A DNA stretch of 39,618 nt from Xenococcus sp. MO_188.B8 (GTDB lineage: Bacteria > Cyanobacteriota > Cyanobacteriia > Cyanobacteriales > Xenococcaceae): the NCBI GenBank assembly GCA_030065615.1, contig JASJDR010000051.1:1-39618 (forward strand), given 5' to 3'. Of this stretch, positions 22,833 to 31,672 are shown piece after piece; position 1 is the first letter of the stretch, and every line of letters begins with the position of its first letter. Below the pieces are notes generated by a model, which saw nothing but the letters and a program-made list of their open reading frames with translations, ran no database searches and was not told the origin of the DNA. A program made the position numbers and the translations under genes.

Positions 22833-24953
22833 TTATTGTCTTTCTAATTCAGCTAAAGCAGTTTTAATTAATTGATAGTAATGGGGTTGAGTCACATCAA
22901 CAGATTGGGCATTATCTCTACTGGTACCCAATAAACCAATGCGATCGCCTTTAGTAACAGCTAAGACTTTTCCTTGGGGGTTTTTAATTCTCAATTCATT
23001 TAACGATTGCCACAAACTGCAAGCATATACTTTACCCTTATAGTTAAATCGAGCTTTCTTAACATTATCACTAATACTCTGTCTGGTTTCCTGATCTCCT
23101 CGTCTCCCCGTCTCCCTGTCTCCTTTGTCCCCTCGTCTCCCCATCTCCCTTGTCTCCCTTGTCTCCCCGTCTCCCTGTCTCCTTTGTCCCCTCGTCTCCC
23201 CGTCTCCCTGTCTCCCTGTCTCCCGATTAAGTCTTACGCCAATAAGTTCTAATTCAATATTACTAGTGCCTTGCCAATGATTTTCCTGAAGTTTGTAGGC
23301 AATATCTAATTTTCTTGGCAAAGGACAATATTCACCCCAGCGCCACGCGATCGCTTTTATTGGGGTATCGGAATTTTCTTCTTGCAAAACCAATTTGAGA
23401 TGAGCTTGGTTTTTGCCAATTTTTCTTTGTTCTTTGACTATGACATTGGGAGTCCAAAAAACAGGAAAAGCATTACCAATACCCCAAGGTTGTAAACTAT
23501 CAATTTCCTGATAAAGTTGCTGACCAACTTGTTGTAAACTTGCTTGAGCATCGATTTTAACTAAAGGTTTGAGATGTTCTTGCTTCAAATATTGATAAGC
23601 AAACTCACTTAATTTTTGCTCCAAAGCTGGTAAATTACTAGCCGCGAAACTAAAGCCTCCTGCTGCTTTATGTCCGCCAAATTTTCCTAGTAAATCTCGA
23701 CAATAATCTAGGGCTTCAAAGATATTAAATTCTTCAATTCCCCTCGCTGAACCCCTAATGATAGAGTTGTCTTCATCTTCATAAGTACCGATAAAAACGG
23801 GAACTCCATAACGTTCTACCAAACGAGAAGCGACAATTCCAATTACTCCGTGATGCCAACCTTCACTAATAACTAATAGTACTCTAAGTTTTTGCCATAA
23901 AATAGGCTTCGTTTCTACTAACGCGATCGCTTCTTCCTGAATTTGCTCGCAAAGTTGTTGTCTTTTACTATTAATTTGTTCGCATTGCATTGCTCTTTCT
24001 AAAGCAATTCCTGGATCGTCTGTAGTTAATAATTCAATTACCAATTGGGGATCGCCAATTCTGCCAATGGCATTAATTCTCGGACCTAATTTAAAGCCAA
24101 TATCATCAGGTTGTAATTGTTTTTGTTCTTCTTTTACTCCTGCTACCTGCATTAAAGCTTGAATCCCTACTAATTGAGAATGGGGCAACTGACGTAAACC
24201 TCTTTTCAACCAACGACGGTTTACTCCCACCAAAGGCGCTAGATCGGCAATGGTTCCTAGGGTAAAAAGCTCTAAAATTTGACTAGTTAACCCAGCAATT
24301 TTATCCAAACTTTGGGCCAGGGCAATAGCTAAAATATAAGCAACTCCCACACCTGCTAATCCACGATAGGGAGAAGTTTCGGCTAATAATTTAGGATTTA
24401 AAATCGCATCCGCTGGCGGTAATTTTTCTGGTAAATCGTGATGGTCTGTAATAATCACAGTTAAGCCCAACTCAACTGCTCGTACAATCGGATCATAGGC
24501 AGCAATGCCATTATCTACAGTAAGAATTACACCGACTCCTGTCGCCGCGAACTCTTCAACAATGCGCTGATTAATGCCATAACCATCCTTCATCCGACTG
24601 GGAATTGCATAATCAACATCTGCTCCCAAATGCCTCAAAGCTCTTAACAATAAAGCAGTGCTAGTCATCCCATCGGCATCATAATCCCCACAAATGGCAA
24701 TTTTTTCCCCAGATGCGATCGCATCTTGCAATAATTCAACACTCACCGCTAAATCGGGAAATTCTTCTAGAGGAGAGGGTAAATCCTGAATTTCTGGATC
24801 GATATGAATATCGGCTAACTCTGGTGTTTCAAGACCCCGATTAATCATTACCTGGCTCACCAAAGGTAACAATCCAGTACTAATACTTATTTGTTGTGCT
24901 TTTGCAGGTTGTGCTGGTGCAATACGCCATCTTTGATCGGGGATTTTTGCCAT
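22833..24953 (-). CDS. recJ: Single-stranded-DNA exonuclease RecJ
   Basis: RecJ degrades single-stranded DNA from the 5' end in recombination and mismatch repair. The 706 residues show the DHH phosphoesterase motifs ICGDYDADGMTS (about 88-98), TVDNGIAAYD (about 145-154), and IITDHHDLP (167-175) with its metal-binding histidines, then the DHHA1 motif GKFGGHKAAGGF and an OB-like domain (KIGKNQAHLKLVLQ). Residues about 576-624 are a low-complexity stretch rich in Gly, Asp, Glu, Arg and Thr, encoded by the tandem repeat at 23095-23224, in frame. After it the conserved cyanobacterial C-terminal segment resumes (NVKKARFNYKGKVYACSLWQ). The repeat probably forms a flexible linker and leaves the enzyme functional. 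Confidence 0.93.
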   Translation of the reverse strand: MAKIPDQRWRIAPAQPAKAQQISISTGLLPLVSQVMINRGLETPELADIHIDPEIQDLPSPLEEFPDLAVSVELLQDAIASGEKIAICGDYDADGMTSTALLLRALRHLGADVDYAIPSRMKDGYGINQRIVEEFAATGVGVILTVDNGIAAYDPIVRAVELGLTVIITDHHDLPEKLPPADAILNPKLLAETSPYRGLAGVGVAYILAIALAQSLDKIAGLTSQILELFTLGTIADLAPLVGVNRRWLKRGLRQLPHSQLVGIQALMQVAGVKEEQKQLQPDDIGFKLGPRINAIGRIGDPQLVIELLTTDDPGIALERAMQCEQINSKRQQLCEQIQEEAIALVETKPILWQKLRVLLVISEGWHHGVIGIVASRLVERYGVPVFIGTYEDEDNSIIRGSARGIEEFNIFEALDYCRDLLGKFGGHKAAGGFSFAASNLPALEQKLSEFAYQYLKQEHLKPLVKIDAQASLQQVGQQLYQEIDSLQPWGIGNAFPVFWTPNVIVKEQRKIGKNQAHLKLVLQEENSDTPIKAIAWRWGEYCPLPRKLDIAYKLQENHWQGTSNIELELIGVRLNRETGRQGDGETRGQRRQGDGETRETREMGRRGDKGDRETGRRGDQETRQSISDNVKKARFNYKGKVYACSLWQSLNELRIKNPQGKVLAVTKGDRIGLLGTSRDNAQSVDVTQPHYYQLIKTALAELERQ
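23095..23224. repeat. Degenerate tandem repeat of GTCTCCC units within recJ
   Basis: On the plus strand, units of 7-10 bases such as CGTCTCCC, TGTCTCC and TTTGTCCC follow each other about 15 times. A larger block (CGTCTCCCTGTCTCCTTTG followed by TCCCCTCGTCTCCC) occurs twice, so both short-unit slippage and a longer duplication took place. It keeps the recJ frame. Confidence 0.85.
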
Positions 24954-25135
24954 GGAGAATTTATGCCTTGAAGTTGCCTTAATATTTATACTTCTGAACT
25001 AGGCCAAATCCTTGTAAGGCGAACTATTTTTTTATAATCATCAACTTCAAAGACAATTCTGCAACTGGTAAACCTAAGTTTTATGTAGATAATATAAATA
25101 AATTAATCAATAAAAAGGTGCGCAGCACGTGAAGA

Positions 25136-26605
25136 TTAATTTTTCGTTGAAGGAACAAGTTTTCTCACTTTACCATCTTGTTTGGATGTCACATAGATTT
25201 CTCCCTCTTCGTCCACCCCAAATCGCACATCTGATCGCTCTTTACCAATTATTTCGAGAAAAGAAGCTTCTTGCCCTCCTTCAAAGAGCCGAAGTTCCTT
25301 GACCTTCGCTTGTTTGCCATCGACGAGTTCATCTACAGGTATATGAAAAAACCTCGCATCATTAGCGAAGTCAGCAAAAATATATTGACCAATTAATTCG
25401 GGAATTGCCTTGCCTCGATAAACATAACCGCCTGTAATTGCAATTCCATAGTAACCTTCTATTTCTGGGGGGATGTCATGGTCATATTGGGCAACAGGAT
25501 AAGTATAGCCGTAGGAGCGATCGTTGTTAGGTAATGGATACAAAACATTTTCATTATTTTCATCTATGACCCAAGTACCTTCCCGCTCGCCCCAACCGTA
25601 ATTTGCTCCTTTGATACCAAGATTAACTTCTTCAATAAAAGCCTGACCAGTATCAGCAATCAACATTTTGCCTTCACCATTAGTATCCCAACTAAAACGA
25701 TGAGGATTCCGCAGTCCATAAGCCCAGATTTCATCTAAGGTTTTAGGGTCATTATCTGTAGCAAAAGGATTATCACCAGGAATACCATATTGACCATTAG
25801 TGCTATTATTGCCCAAGGGATCGATTCTCATGATTTTGCCCAGTGGTGTCCCCAAATCCTGTCCATTATCCAAAGGATCGGTATCGCTAACAGGGAAGCC
25901 ATCACTCCCACCATCAGCTACAGCAATGTACAGCAAGCCATAATCATCATCTCCTGGTTTAGCATTGGGATTAAAGGCCAATTGTCCCACATTGTGATCT
26001 CCGTAAGGCTCTTCAATCCGCAAAATCTCACGGGATGTTCCGACAAAAGTATTGCTAGAAGAGTCTGTTGCCTTCCACTCGCGAATTACATCATGGTGGA
26101 AACTTTCGATAATGTTCTTGTCACTATCAAAAATTGTTTTAGTAACGGGGAAGTCAGGAGTACCGCTAGTCTTAACTTCGCTAGTTACAGTATAAAATAT
26201 CCCATTGTGAGCAAATTCTGGATGAAAAGCAAAATAAGCGAAGCCCATTTGGCCACCTTCATAAGTCAAGTCAGCACCAATTAATTGTTTCAGATCCATA
26301 TAAACAGTAGCGGTGCCGTCAACAATGACATACAACTTGCCACGCATATCGTTAACAAATAATCGTCCACTACCATCTCCTGAATGGGTGAGTAGGTTTA
26401 AGCGAGCAGCTTTCTTTTTCCCAGTTCCACTATTAGGAATTTTAACAACTTCTTCAACTCCCACAGAGAGTTCTGATTTTTCAATTGGTTCGGGAATGGG
26501 ATCACTTATCTGGGCTTGAGAAATCTTAGTTGTAGTAAAGATTATCAAGAATACTTGGGGTATCAAGTATTTAAAATCAAGAAAAAGAAATTTATTCATA
26601 CACAT
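25136..26605 (-). CDS. Exported PQQ-dependent glucose/sorbosone dehydrogenase-like protein
   Basis: The upstream frame starts at 26671, but GAGG at 26612-26615 (read on the minus strand) is well spaced for the ATG at 26605, giving 489 residues that begin MCMNKFLFL. A signal peptide follows (YLIPQVFLIIFTTTKISQAQ). The mature part is a beta-propeller sugar dehydrogenase: RLNLLTHSGDGSGRLFVND, GQMGFAYFAFHPEF, HNVGQLAFNPNAKPGDDDYG, GLRNPHRFSWD, DTGQAFIEEVNLG and GANYGWGEREG. Family members oxidise aldoses with PQQ in the periplasm. This homologue is longer than the classical enzymes, so substrate and cofactor use are uncertain. It is a second such domain in the window beside the RTX protein. The leader carries an inverted repeat. 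Confidence 0.87.
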   Translation of the reverse strand: MCMNKFLFLDFKYLIPQVFLIIFTTTKISQAQISDPIPEPIEKSELSVGVEEVVKIPNSGTGKKKAARLNLLTHSGDGSGRLFVNDMRGKLYVIVDGTATVYMDLKQLIGADLTYEGGQMGFAYFAFHPEFAHNGIFYTVTSEVKTSGTPDFPVTKTIFDSDKNIIESFHHDVIREWKATDSSSNTFVGTSREILRIEEPYGDHNVGQLAFNPNAKPGDDDYGLLYIAVADGGSDGFPVSDTDPLDNGQDLGTPLGKIMRIDPLGNNSTNGQYGIPGDNPFATDNDPKTLDEIWAYGLRNPHRFSWDTNGEGKMLIADTGQAFIEEVNLGIKGANYGWGEREGTWVIDENNENVLYPLPNNDRSYGYTYPVAQYDHDIPPEIEGYYGIAITGGYVYRGKAIPELIGQYIFADFANDARFFHIPVDELVDGKQAKVKELRLFEGGQEASFLEIIGKERSDVRFGVDEEGEIYVTSKQDGKVRKLVPSTKN

Positions 26606-26615
26606 TGACATCCTC

Positions 26616-26736
26616 AAAAGGCCGCCGAGAAGACCTCTTCGGTAAGGTGGTAGCAAGAGGCTTAAAAACAAATTTTATGGGTTAATTATCTCATTTTCGC
26701 TATGATAAAGCCCCTTCCACGGATGAGAGGCGGCCT
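26616..26736. repeat. Long-range inverted repeat upstream of the dehydrogenase gene
   Basis: AGGCCGCC at 26619-26626 is exactly complementary to GGCGGCCT at 26729-26736. Within the first arm's neighbourhood GAGAAGACCTCTTCGG can fold on itself. The G+C-rich ends stand out in AT-rich DNA. It may be a small transposable element or the leader structure of the downstream gene. Identity unknown. Confidence 0.45.
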
Positions 26737-26835
26737 TCTTTTTGATATTTTTCTACTATACCTTGACAATGTTAGATTTGATTGAAAGTAGCTAAAAATA
26801 TATCTTAAAATAATAAATCAGAGTAAGAAAATATA

Positions 26836-26866
26836 ATAAAAAACCACGCCGAAAACAACGTGGTTT
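26836..26866 (-). terminator. Rho-independent terminator of psbU
   Basis: CGTGGTTT and AAACCACG (26859-26866 and 26841-26848) form an eight-base-pair stem. On the minus strand a T-rich run follows. It lies 31 bases beyond the psbU stop codon. Confidence 0.8.
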
Positions 26867-26896
26867 ATAAAATTACTAATTAACAACAATTAATTT

Positions 26897-27313
26897 TTAG
26901 TAAACACCGGGGTTATAGCGATCATCGCCTGCATTCATCACCTGAGCAGGATCGGTAACCACAAAATTATCTAAATTAGCCTGTAAACGTTCTAGCTGAG
27001 ATTCACTTAAACCAGGAATTTCTAAGACATCTTCAATTGACTCATAAGGAGCATTTTGGACGATTTTTCCGGCCAAAGTGGGATAAAAACCACGCAAGTC
27101 GCGGAAATCTCTGACATCACTATTATTTAAATCGAGTTTACCCTGAATTTGTCCTAGTTTTGTATCAGCAGCATTACGGCGTACTGCCACAATAGAAGAA
27201 GATTGTAAAGTAAAGATATTAAACTCAGCAGCATTTGCTGTTGTAACCCAACTAAATCCCCAAGATCCGATAACTAGTAAAGCAGTAGCAAAAATACTTA
27301 CTAATTTTTTCAT
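26897..27313 (-). CDS. psbU: Photosystem II 12 kDa extrinsic protein PsbU
   Basis: PsbU binds the lumenal face of photosystem II and stabilises the oxygen-evolving complex. A GGGAGGA ribosome site favours the ATG at 27313 (138 residues); the upstream start at 27358 adds an unrelated leader. Residues 1-28 are a signal peptide (MKKLVSIFATALLVIGSWGF, cut after TTANA). The mature part has the family helix-hairpin-helix pattern: KLDLNNSDVRDFRDL, GFYPTLAGKIVQNAPYESIE and DVLEIPGLSESQLERLQANL, and ends GDDRYNPGVY. It is downstream of psb27 on the same strand, separated by 283 bases, so the two probably have separate promoters. Confidence 0.96.
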   Translation of the reverse strand: MKKLVSIFATALLVIGSWGFSWVTTANAAEFNIFTLQSSSIVAVRRNAADTKLGQIQGKLDLNNSDVRDFRDLRGFYPTLAGKIVQNAPYESIEDVLEIPGLSESQLERLQANLDNFVVTDPAQVMNAGDDRYNPGVY

Positions 27314-27596
27314 CAAATTTTTTCCTCCCAGATTAAAAAACATATGTCTTAGAGGCAATATAGAAAATCCTCTACTACATTAATTTTTCTTGTATTTTTT
27401 TCCTGTCCCATAAATTTTATCAGGTTAGCTACTTGCTGATATACAAGAGTTTCACAAAGTTATATGGGTGTACTAAAATAAATATCAAATTTTATCCTCA
27501 AGAAAAAATTATCCTTAGATCTAATCTTCAGAAGAACTAGAACCTACCATAAAATTTTCTTGAATGAAAAGCTTCGATGTTAATCTCGAATAAATG

Positions 27597-28004
27597 CTAA
27601 ATACCTCTAGATAAAGACAATTCTACTCGTTTAAATTGTACTTCTAGGCGTTTTTGGAGTTCCTCTGGTAGAGGACGAACTCCATAGGAACTATAGTAAC
27701 CAGCCAAAGCATTGAGCGCAGTTTGCATAGTAGTAAAAGAACTTAAACCAGCTATTTTAGTATTGCGTCTATAACGAGAAGCATAGTCACTGACTTGTTC
27801 GCGAATTAGATCGATCAATTCTTTCTTGTCGGGTGAATCATCAGGTAACTCAAATGATGTTCTAACATTAGTTATTACTTCCATAGTATCTTGACTATAG
27901 TCACCTGTTAAACCGGATACGCTAGTTCCGCTACAGCCCATTAAGCCAATAACAACCACTAGAACTAGAGCCACTATACGAGATAAGAAATTTTTAAAAA
28001 ACAT
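27597..28004 (-). CDS. psb27: Photosystem II assembly/repair lipoprotein Psb27
   Basis: Psb27 attaches to CP43 in photosystem II assembly intermediates and during repair. The 135 residues start with a lipoprotein signal whose lipobox ends at Cys24 (VVVIGLMGCS), so the mature protein is anchored by lipid on the lumenal side of the thylakoid. The four-helix body shows YSQDTMEVITNVRTSFELPD, KKELIDLIREQVSDYASRYR, SFTTMQTALNALAGYYSSYG and LPEELQKRLEVQFKRVELSL. An IS982 element begins only about 86 bases upstream of the start codon, so the original promoter may have been replaced or shortened. The neighbouring psbU encodes another lumenal photosystem II protein. Confidence 0.96.
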   Translation of the reverse strand: MFFKNFLSRIVALVLVVVIGLMGCSGTSVSGLTGDYSQDTMEVITNVRTSFELPDDSPDKKELIDLIREQVSDYASRYRRNTKIAGLSSFTTMQTALNALAGYYSSYGVRPLPEELQKRLEVQFKRVELSLSRGI

Positions 28005-28111
28005 AATTTACTTTATACGACAATTCTTAGATCCCATTTATCCTATCAAGGATCGGGACCCTTGCTCTCAAGCAGAAGATTCTGATCCTAGCCAACGTCA
28101 GTTCGACGAAA

Positions 28112-29039
28112 TTAAAAAACAGCAGGAGGTAGAGCAGATAAAGCTTTTGGCTCCAAATCAAGAGAGGGTTTATGGGGTAAATAGGTGTAAGCAATCAATC
28201 CCGCTATCAAGTTGACCAAAAAATTCCAAACGCTTCTATGCCTTGAATGTTCAATTTGAAGAATATTTTTTAGTTGATCATTAACAGTCTCGATTAAGGC
28301 TCTTTTCCGCAAAAGAATTTTGTCGATGAGCTTGACTAGCTTTTGTTTCATCTTCTTCTTATATCGGGTAATCAGCTTAAGTTGTTGCTCATAAAGCTTC
28401 TCAAATAAGTCCTGAGAAATATAACCACGATCAGGCGAAGCCTGGCACTGCGTGATCACCAAATAACTTACCAAAAATGCCTTCAGCCATCTCTGGGACT
28501 GGCTTACGGTCATCAACATTACCTGGTGTAAGTTTAAAGGCTAGCAATTCTCCTCGGTCATTGATAATCAAATGAAGCTTGAATCCATAGTGCCAACCCA
28601 TAGAATTTTTGCCCCAACCAGCAATATGCTTAAAGATCTTATGAGATCTGCTACGACAAGGATGACAGACTTCTATGGGGGTTGAATCAATGAAGCTAAT
28701 ACCAGTTACTTCTCCTTTACAAGTGTTCAGAAAACAACACAAGAGCATTAAACACCAAGGCATGAGCTCAACAAAGCGATTATAGCTGACTAAATTAGGA
28801 AAGGCTTTTTTCCAGTGAGTCAGAACGAGTCTGGTATAAAATCCCTTAAAAGTCCGAAAGCCTGAGCCGTGAAAGGCAATGACAATGGTCATTACTTCAC
28901 TGAGTGACATTCGAGAATTACAGCGTTTCTCATTGGGCATAGAAGGGAGTTGTTTTTGCTGCTGCCATAGTTTCGACCATTGGAGACAAAAGTCATCTAC
29001 ATCGCAGAAGATTTTTGTGATATCTAATCTTGATGCCAT
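28112..29039 (-). pseudogene. IS982 transposase gene broken by a 25-bp insertion
   Basis: From 29039 the frame reads MASRLDITKIFCDVDDFC and continues with the family features KGFYTRLVLTHWKKAFP, GISFIDSTPIEVCHPCR (first catalytic Asp), GWHYGFKLHLIIND and KLFGD (second catalytic Asp), then stops at 28431. The rest of the protein resumes in another frame with RGYISQDLFEKLYEQQLKLI, the KILLRKRALIETVNDQLKNI segment (catalytic Glu) and RSVWNFLVNLIAGLIAYTYL, ending at 28112. Removing 25 bases at 28430-28454 would restore GDRGYISQ, the normal IS982 sequence. The element is thus probably unable to move by itself. Confidence 0.9.
28430..28454. repeat. 25-bp palindromic insertion in the IS982 transposase
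   Basis: The block contains CAGGC-GAA-GCCTG, a perfect hairpin with a GAA loop. It starts with ATCA, and ATCA follows it again at 28455, consistent with a 21-base insert plus a 4-base target duplication. Taking it out restores the transposase frame. It resembles the small dispersed repeats described in cyanobacteria. Confidence 0.7.
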
Positions 29040-29270
29040 AATATAATCAGCTGAGATACTCGGTATTATTGGTTATTCTGAGTTTACCTCAGCCTTTCCT
29101 TTCTCCCTAATTTTTGTCGAACTGACGTTAGCAAAATACTCCCCCCCCATCCCGATACCAACCCCAATGCGATGGGTGCGGTGCATATTATAGTTTGATA
29201 TACTACTTTCCCCAAAACAATTACCAAAATTATAAGTTTCAAAAACTATAGGTTTCAAAGTAGACGCAGT

Positions 29271-30548
29271 TTATATCCTTATAAATGTAGAAATGATTAA
29301 TATTTTTCTTCTTAATAGATCTAGGGCATTGCATACAGTTAAATGACGATTTAGCGAACGTCCTCTAACGTTGCCCAAACGATATTCAAAGCTTTCAACC
29401 GTGCCATCGGGGCTTGCTAGGCCAATATAAATTAAGCCTACAGGTTTCTCTTCTGTGCCGCCACCTGGTCCAGCGATGCCTGTAATACTAATGCCCCAAC
29501 TAGTGTTCAGAGCTTTTTTGACGCCGATCGCCATTTGTTGGGCTACGGGATCACTAACGGCACCAAATTGTGCTAAGTCATCACCACTGACCTGAAGCAG
29601 CGATTGTTTAACCTCATTGGCATAGGCAATAACTCCTCCCCGAAAATAATCTGAACTCCCAGGAATCTCGGTTAGTATTGCTCCTAAGCCACCTCCAGTA
29701 CAAGATTCTGCCACTGCAAGGGTTTCTTTGCGATCGCGCAATAACTGACCGACTACAGAGGTTAAACTCTGTTCATTAGTGCCAAAATAATCTAAACCAG
29801 CAATTTCTTGGATTTGGTGGGCTACCGGCTCAATTAACGCGATCGCCTCTGCCTCGGATGGCGCTTTGGCGGATATTCTCAGGCGCACTTCACCTTTAGA
29901 AGCATAGGGTGCAACTGTAGGATTAGTTAACTTAAACAGGTGATTAACTTTTTCGGCTAAGGAAGATTCCCCGATCCCTCGAAAGCGCAGCATTTTACTG
30001 TAAATAATATCTTGACCCCAACCCAGACTTTTGAAGAAAGGAATTGCCGTATCTTGCCACATACGTTGCATTTCTGAAGGTACGCCGGGAAAAGTGAGAA
30101 TAGTTACAGGATCAGGGTTTGAGGCAATTTGCCAGATCATTCCTGGGGCTGTTCCAGTAGGATTAGGTAGTATATTTGCTCCTACGGGGATCAATGCCTG
30201 TTTACGATTGCTAGAAATCATTTTACGCCCAATTTTGGCAAATTTCTGAGCTATATCATCAATAACCTCTGATCTTTCTTCTAAGGGAGTCTGAAAGTAA
30301 TCTGCGATCGCTTCTGTGGTTAAATCATCGGGAGTTGGCCCCAATCCGCCAGTAAAAATCAGAATGGAAGACCGCTTAATAGCAATTTCTAGCACTTGAT
30401 GGATTCTGGCCACATTATCGCCAACCACTGTTTGATAGTAATGGGGGATGCCTAAAGCAGCTAGTTCTTGAGCTAGATAATGACAATTAGTATTTAAAAT
30501 ATCCCCTAGTAATAACTCCGTCCCAACACAAATAATCTCTGCGGTCAT
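29271..30548 (-). CDS. cinA: CinA-like protein
   Basis: This 425-residue protein has the two CinA domains. The N-terminal molybdopterin-binding-like domain (about 1-170) shows MTAEIICVGTELLLGDILNT, FTGGLGPTPDDLTTEAIA and VTILTFPGVPSEMQRMW. The C-terminal CinA/PncC amidohydrolase domain (about 255-415) shows ETLAVAESCTGGGLGAILTE with its catalytic Ser, SITGIAGPGGGTEEKPVGLI and NRHLTVCNALDLLRRK. The C-terminal domain deamidates nicotinamide mononucleotide in NAD salvage, and the N-terminal domain has ADP-ribose pyrophosphatase activity in some bacteria. The gene follows the WecA-like gene by 39 bases and is likely the last of the glyA operon. Confidence 0.93.
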   Translation of the reverse strand: MTAEIICVGTELLLGDILNTNCHYLAQELAALGIPHYYQTVVGDNVARIHQVLEIAIKRSSILIFTGGLGPTPDDLTTEAIADYFQTPLEERSEVIDDIAQKFAKIGRKMISSNRKQALIPVGANILPNPTGTAPGMIWQIASNPDPVTILTFPGVPSEMQRMWQDTAIPFFKSLGWGQDIIYSKMLRFRGIGESSLAEKVNHLFKLTNPTVAPYASKGEVRLRISAKAPSEAEAIALIEPVAHQIQEIAGLDYFGTNEQSLTSVVGQLLRDRKETLAVAESCTGGGLGAILTEIPGSSDYFRGGVIAYANEVKQSLLQVSGDDLAQFGAVSDPVAQQMAIGVKKALNTSWGISITGIAGPGGGTEEKPVGLIYIGLASPDGTVESFEYRLGNVRGRSLNRHLTVCNALDLLRRKILIISTFIRI

Positions 30549-30587
30549 ATTGTTACTGATAACTGCTAAATGTTTAATGATAAAGGC

Positions 30588-31628
30588 TTATTGTTTTTTG
30601 CGATAGACTTGCCAAGCGATGTAACCTAAAAGGCAAGTAGCGGCGATCGCATAGCCCCAACCACTAGGCATATTAGAAAAGCCCATAGCCAAACTACCAA
30701 CCCATAAGGTTAAGGCATAGATAAATAACACCGTGAGACGTTGGGAAATGCCAGCTTTTAATAACCAATGGTGCAGATGGCTCTTATCCGCAACAAAAGG
30801 GGATTTTCCTTTACTGATCCGAGATAAAATCACCGCTGACATATCAAGAATTGGCACAGCTAAAATCAAATAAGGTAGTAGAACTGCAGTCATCGCCGTA
30901 GTTTTTACCAAGCCAATAATGCCAACTCCAGCTAAGGTAAAGCCCATAAAATAAGCTCCCCCGTCCCCCATAAAAATTTGCGCCGGATTGAAGTTATAAC
31001 GCAAAAATCCTAAAGCAGCACCAGCTAAAGCAGCAGCAATTAAAGCAGCAGCAGCTTGATCCATAAACAGGGTCACAATTAGCATCACGACTGCTGCAAT
31101 CCCAGAAACTCCTGCTGCTAAACCATCTACGCCGTCAATCCAGTTAATTGCATTTGCCATTCCCACCAACCAAAGAACAGAAATAGGCCAACTCAACCAA
31201 CCAAGATGAATCAAACCAATAAAGGGTACAGAAAGAAAATCAATTTGTACTCCCATAAACCAACTAATGGTTGCCACAACGATTTGCATCAATAACCTTG
31301 ACCCAGAAGAAAGACTTAACAGATCATCGGCAAAGCCAATGCAAAAGAAGCCCACACTGCCGAGAATCATTCCTCCGAGTATTTCCTGCTCAGAAAGGGC
31401 AATGGATTCAAATCCCCCCAAGCGCCAGACTATTAATAGAGCAATCATCGTGCCAGCAAATATGGAAACTCCACCGACACGAACTACAGGACTTTGATGG
31501 ATCTTTCTGGCATTGGGACGATCTACAATTCCCAATTTGAGACCGACAGTTTTAACATCAGGAATAGTCCATAACACTACGGTGACAGATATGAGAAATG
31601 CAATCAGATGATAGAGCTGCATGGGCAT
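30588..31628 (-). CDS. MraY/WecA-family undecaprenyl-phosphate sugar-1-phosphate transferase
   Basis: The 346 residues form a polytopic membrane enzyme with about ten segments. They carry the family motifs: FADDLLSLSSGSRL (the DDxxD-like metal site, about 100), NAINWIDGVDGLAAGVSG (about 159-176), GDGGAYFMGF, and DKSHLHHWLLKAG with the HxxH-type loop. It resembles the WecA/TagO group, which attaches GlcNAc-1-phosphate to undecaprenyl phosphate to start O-antigen, teichoic acid or exopolysaccharide chains, rather than MraY itself. The sugar is not determined by sequence. The gene starts 44 bases after the glyA stop and ends 39 bases before cinA, so the three are probably one transcript. Confidence 0.9.
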   Translation of the reverse strand: MPMQLYHLIAFLISVTVVLWTIPDVKTVGLKLGIVDRPNARKIHQSPVVRVGGVSIFAGTMIALLIVWRLGGFESIALSEQEILGGMILGSVGFFCIGFADDLLSLSSGSRLLMQIVVATISWFMGVQIDFLSVPFIGLIHLGWLSWPISVLWLVGMANAINWIDGVDGLAAGVSGIAAVVMLIVTLFMDQAAAALIAAALAGAALGFLRYNFNPAQIFMGDGGAYFMGFTLAGVGIIGLVKTTAMTAVLLPYLILAVPILDMSAVILSRISKGKSPFVADKSHLHHWLLKAGISQRLTVLFIYALTLWVGSLAMGFSNMPSGWGYAIAATCLLGYIAWQVYRKKQ

Positions 31629-31672
31629 CAGGATTTATGATTGATTAAATAGAGATGATGTTTTCCTCCCTA

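Larger units (their letters stand above)
28091..29132 (-). mobile_element. IS982-family insertion sequence
   Basis: Inverted ends AACGTCAGTTCGAC (28094-28107) and GTCGAACTGACGTT (29116-29129) match perfectly over 14 bases. The match extends, with one mismatch, by three bases outward. The transposase gene between them is on the minus strand and is interrupted. No secure target duplication was found. The element lies between psb27 and cinA. Confidence 0.85.

Noticed and set aside
23095..23224. CRISPR-like array
   Set aside because: Units are 7-10 bases without unique spacers and are in frame within recJ.
29073..29258. 61-residue ORF overlapping the IS982 right end
   Set aside because: Straddles the inverted end and the neighbouring spacer, with no family resemblance; probably chance.
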